Of a stretch of DNA of 64,000 bases, positions 34,555-45,498 are shown in pieces. The stretch is from Segetibacter aerophilus (lineage in GTDB: Bacteria > Bacteroidota > Bacteroidia > Chitinophagales > Chitinophagaceae): positions 62,001 through 126,000 of the forward strand of contig NZ_BJYT01000005.1 of NCBI RefSeq assembly GCF_007991655.1, written 5' to 3'. Below the pieces are notes generated by a model. The model saw only the letters and a list, made by a program, of their open reading frames with translations. It made no database searches and was not told where the DNA came from. Made by a program: the position numbers and the translations under genes. Every line of letters starts with the position of its first letter. The first letter of the stretch is position 1.

Positions 34555-36720
34555 TTACTTTGTTGAAATGAACTTAAACACGGTAGAGGTTTTGTAAGCT
34601 TTTCCCGGCGTTACTACCGTTGAAGGAAATGCAGGCTGATTTGGAGAATCAGGAAAATGCTGTGTTTCGAGGCAAAATGCTGAGCGGTAGTCGTCTTTGC
34701 CTCCACCCTTTAACGTGTACATACCTTTATTGAAGTTGCTTGTATATAACTGCACTCCCGGTTCAGTCGTAAACACCTGCATCTCGATTCCTGTTTTATC
34801 TCCCGTAACAATTGCTGCAAGTTGTAGTTTATCGGGTCCTGCCTTATTAAGAACAAAATTGTGGTCGTATCCGTTCCCGATTTTTATTTGCTCGTGAGTG
34901 TCATTGATTCTTGAACCAATGGTAGCCGGTGTAGTGAAATCAAGAGGAGTGCCTGCAACAGGTTCAACTTTGCCAATCGGAATTAAAGTGGCATCGACAG
35001 GAGTGTAGCTGCTTGCATTGATCTGGATTGTATGATCAGTAATTGGGCCGCTACCCTCACCATTTAAATTGAAATAGGAATGGTTGGTTAAGTTCACTAC
35101 CGTTTTTTTATCTGTTGTCGCCTCGTAATCTATCTTAAGTTCGTTGTTATCGTTTAACGTATAAGTCACCTTCACCAGCAAATTCCCCGGAAAGCCTTCT
35201 TCCATGTCTTTCGACAGATACGTTAGTTCAAGTGTTTTGTCGCTTGTTTGTCTTGCATCCCAAACTACTTTTTGAAAACCTTTTACGCCCCCGTGTATTG
35301 AATTTTGACCGTTGTTGGCTGCAAGAGAATACACTTTTCCATCCAATGAAAATTTGGCTTTTGCTATCCTATTTCCATAGCGACCAATTAATGCACCAAA
35401 GGCTCCGCCTGATGGTTGCTGGTATTCACGTATAGAAGCAAGTCCTAGTACAACATCCGTTAGTTTCCCTTTTTTATCAGGCACCCAAAGGCCTACCACC
35501 CGTCCGCCATAATTTGTAATGGCAGCAGTATAGTTGTTCCTGTTTCTTAATAAATACAAATTGGTATTTTTTCCATCAATGGTTGATTGAAACGCCTTTT
35601 TATCCAATGAAATGTCAGGGGAAATTTGTGAAGTAAATTTTTTGATCAGCTCGGTTTCGTCTTTTTTATAAGGTGTTCCGTCTTTACGAAAAACGTCATG
35701 AAACCATTCTTTCGGTTCATCACCTGTTGGGATAGGATCGTCCCAAGCATACATCGTATTTGTTTTGCCGGCAACAAGTCCCCAATTGATGGCTCCTACA
35801 TTGTATTTCTTCAAAAGAGGAAAAATGTCTTTAAAAGTGCTTTTCCTCGTACGAGCCATGTACTCGGTACAGATGAGTGGTTTACCTGTTGTTTTTAAAA
35901 GGTCCATCACGCGGCTGTGCAAAGGCACGTCCTCGTAGTTGTGGTAAGTAATCACATCTGAATTGGCTGATTGAAAAGCATTCAATTCGTAAAAATCCCA
36001 AGCCCAGAGACCTACGCTAACAGGCTGCTCTGGGTTAATATCTCTTGCCCATGAAAAAACTTTTCTAAGCAAGGGCATAGATGAATCTCTCTTGTTGTTA
36101 TTGCCCGGCTCATTGTACAGGTCCCACAACAAAATTCTTTTGTCGGTACGAAAACCCCTTAAGATACTTTTTACATACTTTTCCAAACTGGGGTAAACGG
36201 TAGTGTCTTTTGAATAAGGATCGCCAGGATCCTGCATCCAACCTGAATTATGAATGCCTGGTTTTACCGGAGGTTGTACGCCCGGCTTTGGTTCCTTATT
36301 CCAGCAATCGTCAAAAAATACAAAGATCGTTTTGATGTTATGCTTATTCGAAATGTCGAGGTACTTATTTATCCTGTTTTTAAATCCTACAGAGTCTTGT
36401 TGCCAAACAAGGCTGTGAAGAAAAACTCTCATTGTATTAAACCCGATCCCCTCCGCATATCCTAATTCCCTGTCTATCGTTTCCGGATCGAAAGAGGACT
36501 CCTGCCACATCTCGAGTTGGTTAATCGCATTACTGGGAATAAAATTTGCCCCTGTAATCCAGTTGTGTTCATTGTACCAAACGTTTGCTTTTTCCGCAGA
36601 CCAGACTTTAGAGGTTGGTTGCGGAGGCGGAGTTGGACGAACCTTTTTTGTGGCTTGAGAACTGGCTTGATAAGTAAAAAAAAGAAATAAATAAGAGACC
36701 AGGCAATGTTTGATTTTCAT
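34555..36720 (-). CDS. secreted fusion: GH5-like glycosidase and aldose 1-epimerase
   Basis: Two-enzyme exported protein, 721 residues. After a signal peptide (to about 22) and a Pro-rich linker comes a (beta/alpha)8 glycosidase domain (about 40-365) with acid/base E204 in WDLYNEPGN and nucleophile E286 in ICTEYMAR. The second half (about 375-721) is a complete galactose mutarotase: R447 and R451 in GRYGNRIAKAKF, H476 in NSIHGG, H547 in NLTNHSYFNL and base E685 in FCLETQHFPDSPNQP. The glycosidase would release beta-sugars and the epimerase convert their anomers. Sugar identity is unknown. It stands alone between terminator and TIR gene. Confidence 0.88.
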   Translation of the reverse strand: MKIKHCLVSYLFLFFTYQASSQATKKVRPTPPPQPTSKVWSAEKANVWYNEHNWITGANFIPSNAINQLEMWQESSFDPETIDRELGYAEGIGFNTMRVFLHSLVWQQDSVGFKNRINKYLDISNKHNIKTIFVFFDDCWNKEPKPGVQPPVKPGIHNSGWMQDPGDPYSKDTTVYPSLEKYVKSILRGFRTDKRILLWDLYNEPGNNNKRDSSMPLLRKVFSWARDINPEQPVSVGLWAWDFYELNAFQSANSDVITYHNYEDVPLHSRVMDLLKTTGKPLICTEYMARTRKSTFKDIFPLLKKYNVGAINWGLVAGKTNTMYAWDDPIPTGDEPKEWFHDVFRKDGTPYKKDETELIKKFTSQISPDISLDKKAFQSTIDGKNTNLYLLRNRNNYTAAITNYGGRVVGLWVPDKKGKLTDVVLGLASIREYQQPSGGAFGALIGRYGNRIAKAKFSLDGKVYSLAANNGQNSIHGGVKGFQKVVWDARQTSDKTLELTYLSKDMEEGFPGNLLVKVTYTLNDNNELKIDYEATTDKKTVVNLTNHSYFNLNGEGSGPITDHTIQINASSYTPVDATLIPIGKVEPVAGTPLDFTTPATIGSRINDTHEQIKIGNGYDHNFVLNKAGPDKLQLAAIVTGDKTGIEMQVFTTEPGVQLYTSNFNKGMYTLKGGGKDDYRSAFCLETQHFPDSPNQPAFPSTVVTPGKAYKTSTVFKFISTK

Positions 36721-36998
36721 ATTGGCAGGTAGATTTTTTTTTGGAAGTAAGTGTTTCAGGTTAGAACTGATAAATAACTCCGGATTTAATTAGTAGGTAT
36801 GAATTAACTTGATTGAACAGTCAAAAGTGATTTTAAAGAAATTCAATAAGTGAGCATAAAAGTACTGTTATAAGCAAACAGATAAAAATGATAGTTCGAA
36901 GGGTAAGTTGATAATCCTGTAGTCTTCACACCTTGTTTTTCAAACACAACGTTGTCCGGCTACTAAGGTTCGAGCTTCTTACCCTTAATATCATAAAC

Positions 36999-37688
36999 CT
37001 AATCTTCAAACTTTTCTCCACACCACTCGCAATACGAAGCACACGCTAAACTGTAATGTTTGCATTTTTCACAAGGCATCATTGTAGCACTGCCACCAAC
37101 GAAAGGGCGAATTGATTTGCATTCTTTGCATTTATAATCATTGTATTCCTCTTCGCAGCGCCAGCCACAAAAGATACAATGCCATATTTTTGGACGAGAG
37201 TATATATCATCCGCAACGGTATCGGAGACTGAGTACTTGTTTTTACTAGCGAAATCAGGCGGAAAATTCTCATCGATCTCAGAACGATAATTGAGATCGA
37301 GGTTATTAATCGCAGGAGTCAAATGAGGTAGCAACTCCTTCATTTTTTCTTCGCCTACTTCGTTCCGCTCATCCCAAGTAATACAATGGCAGCCGCGAAA
37401 TCCGTAAGGAGGGCGAATTGAACCAATTAGAATCGGAACAAGTTTGCCTGTTTCCATCGCGGCAGAAGCTTCATCTATAACGAAATCCGAGGTTATCGAG
37501 TTTTTTGTCCAAAGTACAATTACATGTTTAGCAGCGTCTAAATTTTGTGAAATTACTTTTCGATAATTACTACCTGCTTTAATTTGCCTGTCCCACCAAA
37601 CGCTCCAGCCGTTAGAGGTGAAAGAATCTGCTAACACTTTAGCTAGAGCAAAATCCTCCCGGGCATAGCTTATAAATATATCTGGCAT
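36999..37688 (-). CDS. TIR domain protein with C-terminal zinc ribbons
   Basis: A TIR domain (about 1-125) begins DIFISYAREDFALAKVLADS, followed by WSVWWDRQI and a WTKNSITSDFVIDEASAAM segment in which E73 sits at the catalytic glutamate position of NAD-cleaving TIR proteins. The C-terminal third (about 168-227) is Cys-rich: C171, C174, C178, C187, C190 and C206, C209, C216, C220, C223, consistent with two zinc ribbons. TIR proteins often act in antiphage or stress signalling; the ribbons could bind nucleic acid or protein (inference). No partner gene such as a STING, Thoeris or Argonaute is adjacent. It is 229 residues long. Confidence 0.85.
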   Translation of the reverse strand: MPDIFISYAREDFALAKVLADSFTSNGWSVWWDRQIKAGSNYRKVISQNLDAAKHVIVLWTKNSITSDFVIDEASAAMETGKLVPILIGSIRPPYGFRGCHCITWDERNEVGEEKMKELLPHLTPAINNLDLNYRSEIDENFPPDFASKNKYSVSDTVADDIYSRPKIWHCIFCGWRCEEEYNDYKCKECKSIRPFVGGSATMMPCEKCKHYSLACASYCEWCGEKFED

Positions 37689-37710
37689 AGTTGATTAGTA
37701 GTGAAAAATT

Positions 37711-37736
37711 ACAGAAAGATCACCAGATCTTTCTGT
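37711..37736 (-). terminator. 11-bp inverted repeat between response regulator and TIR genes
   Basis: ACAGAAAGATC, ACCA, GATCTTTCTGT: perfect arms, 23 bp upstream of the TIR gene start. On the minus strand it is followed by TAATTTTT, so it may terminate the response-regulator transcript. An operator for the TIR gene is also possible. Confidence 0.5.
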
Positions 37737-37913
37737 AGGAAAACTGCATTAATAAAAATTAAATGCTACTATACTTCAACCTGCATTCGTACATCAATGA
37801 AATGGAAACTAAACGGGTGAGTTGTGTGAGGCATGCTGTTGCTTTTTAATTTATGAGTTAAGATATTACTGCATAAAACAACATCTGAAGTGAAACGAAA
37901 AGTTCCTGCTTTC

Positions 37914-38342
37914 TTATTTCGAGGATAAGCTTTGCTGTGCAAGGTTTATTAAAACCTCAGCTACTTTTTTATATTCGTCAAATGCATTTGGCTTGAGGAT
38001 CACTTGTGCTACGCCCTCGTTAGAGAAAAGCTTTTTATTTATTGCAGACATAGAAGTGGTAAGAACGACCACGGGGATCTTTGAAAGTTTTTCGTTGCCT
38101 TTTAAAAATTTTACAAATTCGAATCCATCGACTGCGGGAAGATTAAAGTCTGTGACAATGATTGTAGGGAGAAATTCTTCTTCAATTGAATTGAGATAAT
38201 CGGAGGCCGTTGCAGCACTTGTATAAAAAGTGATGCTCTTAAAATCGATATCATCGAAGCCTTCTTTTAAAATGAAAATATCGTCTTCATCATCTTCTAC
38301 AATTAATATCGAAGGAGATGGTTGTTTAATGATTGTTTGCAA
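37914..38342 (-). CDS. single-domain response regulator
   Basis: CheY-like receiver with no output domain, 142 residues, similar to Rcp1-type regulators. Acidic pocket E16, D17, D18 in LIVEDDEDD, phospho-acceptor D65 in IIVTDFNLPAVDGFEF, switch Thr in VVVLTTS, and K117 in ILKPN are all present, so it should be phosphorylatable. No histidine kinase is adjacent. The only start available at the right place is TTG 38342; no ATG or GTG precedes the domain. Its role is unknown. Confidence 0.88.
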   Translation of the reverse strand: MQTIIKQPSPSILIVEDDEDDIFILKEGFDDIDFKSITFYTSAATASDYLNSIEEEFLPTIIVTDFNLPAVDGFEFVKFLKGNEKLSKIPVVVLTTSMSAINKKLFSNEGVAQVILKPNAFDEYKKVAEVLINLAQQSLSSK

Positions 38343-38482
38343 AATGTGTTTTTTGTTGCCCGACTATATCCATACAAGTATGGTAAACCCAATCAATCAT
38401 TGTGCCGCTACAGTTTTTATTTCTTTCGCAACGACAGTAGTAATGTCCTATTGGAAATGGCATTTTAGTTATGATTACAACA

Positions 38483-41167
<2,685 letters not shown>

Positions 41168-41311
41168 GTGATAATAAGTTTTAGAAGTAGAAGTGCGTTA
41201 TGAAAACAGCACGTGCAAGTCGAGCTGTTTTTATTTCTACGAAATATAGACAATTCGTAAAAAGACTGCATTTTTATTAAAACCTCTATTGCGTAATAAT
41301 GTTTAGGGAAT

Positions 41312-41337
41312 AAAAAAAGCCGGGGCAAAAGCCCGGC
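41312..41337 (-). terminator. intrinsic terminator of the VOC gene
   Basis: On the minus strand GCCGGGC, TTTTG, CCCCGGC is followed by seven T residues. It lies 38 bp beyond the end of the VOC gene at 41376. Confidence 0.85.
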
Positions 41338-41375
41338 AGTTATGTATTATAGCATCAAGAACGTTCAGACGTACC

Positions 41376-41783
41376 TTAATTCTGACTTCCTGAACTTTGA
41401 TCCATCCACATGATTTCCCAAAGGTGTCCGTCAAGATCCTGGTAGCCATGACCGTACATGAAGCCATGGTCTTGCGCTTCTTTATAAGTTGATCCACCCG
41501 CATCTATCGCTTTTCTTACCATCTCATCTACTTGTTCCCGGTTTTCGGCAGAGAGGCAAATAATAGATTCGGTACTTTTCGTGGCATCAGCGATCTCACC
41601 CGGAACGAAGGTTTTAAAGAATGGCTCCACCAGCAGCATTACAAAAATGTCTTCAGCAATGATCATGCATGTAGCTTTCTCATCAGTGAATTGTGGGTTG
41701 AATGAATACCCGAGTTTGGTAAAGAACTCAATCGATTTGTTAAGGTTTTTTACGGGCAAATTCACGAAAATTTTAGTTGCCAT
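41376..41783 (-). CDS. VOC family (glyoxalase/bleomycin-resistance fold) protein
   Basis: Single glyoxalase-fold protein, 135 residues, beginning MATKIFVNLPVKNLNKSIEFFTKLGYSFN and ending DLDGHLWEIMWMDQS, both typical of VOC proteins. Likely metal ligands are in the GHLWEIMW strand (Glu) and in HGFMYGHGY. Its enzymatic role cannot be deduced. It is the distal member of a minus-strand run of small proteins (SRPBCC, HMA-like, DinB, second VOC, effector-binding domain) that leads back to a divergent AraC-type regulator. Confidence 0.85.
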   Translation of the reverse strand: MATKIFVNLPVKNLNKSIEFFTKLGYSFNPQFTDEKATCMIIAEDIFVMLLVEPFFKTFVPGEIADATKSTESIICLSAENREQVDEMVRKAIDAGGSTYKEAQDHGFMYGHGYQDLDGHLWEIMWMDQSSGSQN

Positions 41784-41863
41784 GATCTTTGTTTTTAGTT
41801 GTAATGAATAATGTTTTTCTTGTTCTTTAGTCGCTGATGAACCAATCCCGGTAATAACATCTA

Positions 41864-42400
41864 CTAAGATTTCTCGAGGATCCCTTTTAAATTGGTAAGA
41901 CTTGCTTCAATATCTTTCCCCATCATTTTGTCCATAAAAAGGTTCATTATATTTCTTGGATACGGGTTCTCACCGGTCATACCCCACGTTACTTTTGTTT
42001 GGTTTTCAGAGACTGCTTCCGTAGCAAAAGGAGTGTGAGCAACTCCGGCAAAAGGCTTCTCAAACCTTACTTCAACGTCTAGTTTTTCGCCTTCTTTTAT
42101 ATTCACAATTTCCTGCTCGCCTTTGCCGGCGTTCTTATCCTGGCTATCCCAGGCATACACAAATCCTATCGTGCCATCTGTTCCTTTAAAATCTTTTTTC
42201 ATCCCCGGGTCCTGCATCACCCACTTGCTGAAGTTGTCCTGGTTTTTAAGGTGTTTGATGTAATTAAAAACTTCCTGTTTTGGTTTGTTTACCGTGATCT
42301 CGCGTTGAATAGTGTAATGTTTGTTTACAAACAATGCCATAATCAAAACGACTCCTACGATGATTACAATTACGACTAGAATTTTTACTAGCATTTTCAT
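41864..42400 (-). CDS. SRPBCC family protein, membrane-anchored
   Basis: START/Bet v1-like (SRPBCC) protein, 178 residues, with an N-terminal membrane helix (KILVVIVIIVGVVLIMALFV). The fold begins HYTIQREITVNKPKQEVFNYIKHLKNQ and ends in the long C-terminal helix IMNLFMDKMMGKDIEASLTNLKGILE. It would bind a hydrophobic ligand in its cavity. It is 60 bp downstream of the small HMA-like gene. Confidence 0.85.
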   Translation of the reverse strand: MKMLVKILVVIVIIVGVVLIMALFVNKHYTIQREITVNKPKQEVFNYIKHLKNQDNFSKWVMQDPGMKKDFKGTDGTIGFVYAWDSQDKNAGKGEQEIVNIKEGEKLDVEVRFEKPFAGVAHTPFATEAVSENQTKVTWGMTGENPYPRNIMNLFMDKMMGKDIEASLTNLKGILEKS

Positions 42401-42460
42401 GGTTGTTTAATTTTTGAGGTTATTTTTTAGTTGAAAAAAGTCGCTGATTATTTTTGGTGA

Positions 42461-42682
42461 TTATTCGTCAGGTAAAACTTCAGCATCGAATCCCAGTTCC
42501 TTCAAAAGGTCAATCAACACAGTAGCTTCCACTTGTCCTGTCGAACTTTTCACCCGCAATATGTTATCGCAATCATCCAGGTCGAAGTTGGCTTTGTATT
42601 CGCAAAAATTTTGGTGAATATGATGTACCAGCAACTTCGCGTGATGATGTTCTCTAACATTGGTTTTAAAAACTTCTACCAT
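42461..42682 (-). CDS. small His-rich HMA-like protein
   Basis: 73 residues whose pattern (strand MVEVFKTNV, helix, two strands, helix QVEATVLIDLLKELGF, strand DAEVLP) resembles a heavy-metal-associated ferredoxin-like fold. The usual metal-binding CxxC is absent. Instead the first helix region is histidine-rich (REHHHAK...HHIHQNF). Metal binding by these histidines is inference. It sits in the run of small genes between the DinB and SRPBCC genes. Confidence 0.6.
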   Translation of the reverse strand: MVEVFKTNVREHHHAKLLVHHIHQNFCEYKANFDLDDCDNILRVKSSTGQVEATVLIDLLKELGFDAEVLPDE

Positions 42683-42774
42683 ATTTAATCATTTTCAAAA
42701 ACTTCGTTTTGTAAGATCTTGTTTTCTTTCGAAATCTAAAAACGAATACTTTGTGGTTGCCGTTGGTAAGGCTG

Positions 42775-43296
42775 TTAATGCTTACTAACAACCTTTTCAA
42801 CCACTTTTTTTAATTGCTGAATATGTCGCTGGGTATGGAAGATGATAAAGTATAATAGCTCTAGCTTGGTTAGTTCGCCAAAGCCGGGTACGTTGATCGC
42901 TTCAAATTCGTTCACTGCCTTACTTAATTCTTTTGCATCTTCCGTTGTCTTCTTTAGCTCGTAAACAAACGTTTCTTTTTTATAGCTTAATTGTGTTGGT
43001 ACTACCGGTGCAGGTGATTGAAATTTATTGGTAAAATCAAGAAACAGACTTTTTAGTTCAGGTATTCGTTGGTCAGCGTTCCTGGCAACTAATTTACCTT
43101 CTGCCTTCAGTGCATTCACTATAGACTTGTTTGACTTTATGATGTGCTCGCAAACCTGCGCCGCGGTCCAGCTTCCTTCAAAAGGGATGGCGGTAAATTC
43201 TTCTTCGGTCATCTTTTCGGCCAGCCGAAGTAATTGTGACGAGATCTCCTCGTAGCTCTTGACCAGTTCATCAATGTATAATTTCTCTGCTATCAT
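42775..43296 (-). CDS. DinB family protein
   Basis: DinB/YfiT-like four-helix bundle, 173 residues. The N-terminal helix YEEISSQLLRLAEKMTEEEF is followed by SWTAAQVCEHIIKSN (first metal histidine) and the C-terminal LYFIIFHTQRHIQQLKK (two further histidines), the typical metal triad. DinB-fold enzymes are often thiol-dependent S-transferases or isomerases; the role here is unknown. Confidence 0.85.
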   Translation of the reverse strand: MIAEKLYIDELVKSYEEISSQLLRLAEKMTEEEFTAIPFEGSWTAAQVCEHIIKSNKSIVNALKAEGKLVARNADQRIPELKSLFLDFTNKFQSPAPVVPTQLSYKKETFVYELKKTTEDAKELSKAVNEFEAINVPGFGELTKLELLYFIIFHTQRHIQQLKKVVEKVVSKH

Positions 43297-43328
43297 AAAC
43301 TTTGTTTTACGGACTTTTGTACAAGTAG

Positions 43329-43355
43329 CAACATCGTTGTGTCACTCACTTTTAC
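43329..43355 (-). repeat. dispersed intergenic element, copy 8 (GTG/CAC class)
   Basis: The minus strand reads GTAAAAGTGAGTGACACAAC followed by GATGTTG. It retains both the GTG-A-CAC palindrome and the CAAC-GAT-GTTG inverted repeat, as in copy 1. It lies between the DinB gene and the second VOC gene. Confidence 0.8.
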
Positions 43356-43418
43356 ATTATTGCTTCTTTCAACATTGAACTAACTCGTACTACGTTTTAA
43401 GGAAGCGAAGGAGTTTTC

Positions 43419-43799
43419 TTACTTCTCCTGCAGCACCGATAAAATGTTTCCCGCAGGATCTTTAAACCAGGCAATCTGAGGACCTACAGGACTACGGCAA
43501 ATTCCTTTTGCGTCGGTCTTAATTTGTCCTTCATATTGTTCAAACGTCACACCTTTTTCAATCAGCAGATCTACCGCTTTTTCAATGTCATCAACAGGAA
43601 AATTGAGCACAGTGAAAGTGGCTGGAATGTGGTTCGGCTTTGGATAAATAATGATCTTGTTTCCTCCATTTATCTTCAACTCCAACAGGCCCATTGGGCT
43701 GTCGATTACCTCGAGACCAAGTACTTCACCATAAAACGTTCTTGCCTTATTAAGGTCATTTACGGAGAAGCCGCTAAACGCTTTTGTGTTCTTAAACAT
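43419..43799 (-). CDS. VOC family protein (second)
   Basis: Glyoxalase-fold protein, 126 residues: [23 protein letters not shown] at the start, [31 protein letters not shown] in the middle and [20 protein letters not shown] at the end. It lacks the His/Glu metal ligands of true glyoxalase I at several positions, so it may bind a small molecule without metal. It is 41 bp upstream of the effector-binding-like gene's end on the same strand. Confidence 0.84.
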   Translation of the reverse strand: MFKNTKAFSGFSVNDLNKARTFYGEVLGLEVIDSPMGLLELKINGGNKIIIYPKPNHIPATFTVLNFPVDDIEKAVDLLIEKGVTFEQYEGQIKTDAKGICRSPVGPQIAWFKDPAGNILSVLQEK

Positions 43800-43840
43800 G
43801 TTTGTGTTATTAAGAAATGGAGCAATAAATTATTTAAACC

Positions 43841-44257
43841 TTAGTCTCTCGCCTCAAGCGTTTTTACCAAACAAACCATTTCATCATCACTCTTATATAT
43901 TTCCACACATGGTTTCGAGCGATCAGCCCGGGCGTCTGTAAACATCTCTACAAAAACGTCTTTTATACTATCGGTTTTACAAAGCCAGTCGAGAACTGTT
44001 ACTGCGAGGTATTCACCTTTTTCGATCAAAAAATGTTGATAGCCATATTGATCTCCTTCGCCTTCGAACTTTTCTGCGGCGGCCGCTATGTAGACAATGC
44101 CGTCTTTAGTACACTCACTAATTCCATAGTAAAAACGGCCGTCTTCAGCAGAAATCCTTGTTGTTAACTCATCAAAAGCTTCTTTAATTCCCATTGGAAA
44201 AGTTTTGACCTGGAAGCCAAAAACCGGTAGAACATTTTCAAGTACCTCAGTTTCCAT
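43841..44257 (-). CDS. GyrI-like/effector-binding domain protein
   Basis: 138 residues starting METEVLENVLPVFGFQVKTFPMGIKEAFDELTTRI. The pattern YGISECTKDGIVYIAAAAEKF, GYQHFLIEKGEYLAVTVLDW and KPCVEIYKSDDEMVCLV resembles the small-molecule-binding GyrI-like or bacterial transcription activator effector-binding fold, without a DNA-binding domain. The frame is open 19 codons further upstream, but ATG 44257 gives a normal start. It is encoded next to, and divergently from, an AraC-type regulator. Family assignment is tentative. Confidence 0.55.
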   Translation of the reverse strand: METEVLENVLPVFGFQVKTFPMGIKEAFDELTTRISAEDGRFYYGISECTKDGIVYIAAAAEKFEGEGDQYGYQHFLIEKGEYLAVTVLDWLCKTDSIKDVFVEMFTDARADRSKPCVEIYKSDDEMVCLVKTLEARD

Positions 44258-44293
44258 AATGCGCAGCTGTTTTAAGTTGATTACACATTTGCT

Positions 44294-44321
44294 GTACAAG
44301 TGAGTACACAACAATGTTCAG
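44294..44321 (+). repeat. dispersed intergenic element, copy 9 (degenerate)
   Basis: GTACAAGTGAGTACACAACA followed by ATGTTCAG. One G is missing, so GTGACAC has become GTACAC, and CAACGATG has become CAACAATG. It is the only copy in which the small palindrome is broken. It lies in the 187-bp divergent region before the AraC-type gene. Confidence 0.65.
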
Positions 44322-44409
44322 TATTGCTGTTTCCTGACAACCACATTGCCATACAAACCTACTGTCTTTATTCATGTTTGAAAAGGTGTAACTACGGCAA
44401 TGTAAGGGG

Positions 44410-44440
44410 TTGATTGCGACAAAGAGTTTTCCTACATTTG
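44410..44440 (+). promoter_or_regulatory. putative promoter of the AraC-type gene
   Basis: TTG 44410-44412, 20-nt spacer, TACATTTG 44433-44440: an exact TTG-N19/20-TAnnTTTG match. The ATG at 44445 begins four bases after the box, so the mRNA would be leaderless or nearly so. Confidence 0.5.
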
Positions 44441-44444
44441 AAAC

Positions 44445-45425
44445 ATGAAGCATATATCTATCCTCGTTCCAAAGGGCGCTATATTGGGAAGCCTTGAAGG
44501 CTCGCGCCAACTATTTACCCAGGTAAATCAGTTCTTCAAAGCTAAAGGTGCTCCGCCTATTTTTGAGGTACAATTGGTTGGACTTACAAAGGAGACGCCC
44601 CTGAGCGGGGGATTGTTTACGGCTAACACAGATGTATTGTTAGATGATGTAAAAAAGACGGACCTGATCATTATACCTGCCCTTGATGGCGAGCTAACGG
44701 GAGCAATAGAAAATAACAAGGATTTTATTCCGTGGATCATACAACAATACAAGGGTGGGGCAGAGGTTGCCAGCCTTTGTTTGGGTGCTTTCCTGCTTGC
44801 ATCTACGGGATTACTAAAGGGAAGAAAATGTGCCACTCACTGGATGGCTGAAGCAGGGTTTAGACAACTATTCCCTGACGTGAATTTAGTGACCGAAAAG
44901 ATCATTACCGACGAGCAGGGGATTTATTCAAGCGGTGGTGCTTTCTCTTATCTCAACCTGATTCTATACCTTATTGAAAAGCACGCGGGTCGGGAGATTG
45001 CTGTGTTGACTGCCAAAGTGTTTGCCATAGAAATAGAACGCAAAGACCAATTGTCGTTCGTGATTTTTGAGGGCCAGAAAAACCATGAAGATGAGCCGAT
45101 AAAACAAGCGCAGGCGTTTATCGAAAAAAACTACCAGGACAAAATAAGTATAGAGCGACTGACTTCCATGTTTGCTTTAAGTCGTAGAAATTTTGAGCGC
45201 AGGTTTAAAAAAGCTACTGCTAATACAGTGGCAGAATACATACAGCGGGTAAAAATTGAGGCGGCTAAAATTAGCCTGGAGTCTACACGCGATAATGTAA
45301 ACGATGCAATGTATAAAGTGGGCTATACCGACCCGAAAGCATTTAGGGTTAGCTTTAAAAAGATCACCGGCCTGTCTCCTTTAGAGTACCGAAATAAATA
45401 CAACAGGGAAATGTTGGTGGCGTAG
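44445..45425 (+). CDS. GlxA-type AraC family transcriptional regulator
   Basis: Regulator with an N-terminal DJ-1/PfpI-like domain (about 1-190) and a C-terminal AraC helix-turn-helix pair (about 220-320), 326 residues. The nucleophile-elbow cysteine is kept (C112 in VASLCLGAFLLASTGLL). The DNA-binding part shows ISIERLTSMFALSRRNFERRFKKAT and the second-helix signature DAMYKVGYTDPKAFRVSFKKITGLSPLEYR. It probably controls genes in the adjacent divergent run of small proteins (inference from position). Confidence 0.9.
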   Translation: MKHISILVPKGAILGSLEGSRQLFTQVNQFFKAKGAPPIFEVQLVGLTKETPLSGGLFTANTDVLLDDVKKTDLIIIPALDGELTGAIENNKDFIPWIIQQYKGGAEVASLCLGAFLLASTGLLKGRKCATHWMAEAGFRQLFPDVNLVTEKIITDEQGIYSSGGAFSYLNLILYLIEKHAGREIAVLTAKVFAIEIERKDQLSFVIFEGQKNHEDEPIKQAQAFIEKNYQDKISIERLTSMFALSRRNFERRFKKATANTVAEYIQRVKIEAAKISLESTRDNVNDAMYKVGYTDPKAFRVSFKKITGLSPLEYRNKYNREMLVA

Positions 45426-45434
45426 CTGTAATAA

Positions 45435-45475
45435 TAAAAACGGGGCTTACTTTTTAAAGAGTAAGCCCCGTTTTT
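45435..45475 (+). terminator. bidirectional intrinsic terminator
   Basis: AAAAACGGGGCTTACT pairs with AGTAAGCCCCGTTTTT across an 8-nt loop. It lies between the AraC-type gene and the convergent DUF6807 gene. Confidence 0.9.
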
Positions 45476-45498
45476 TATGGAGGAAAATGAACCGTCTT

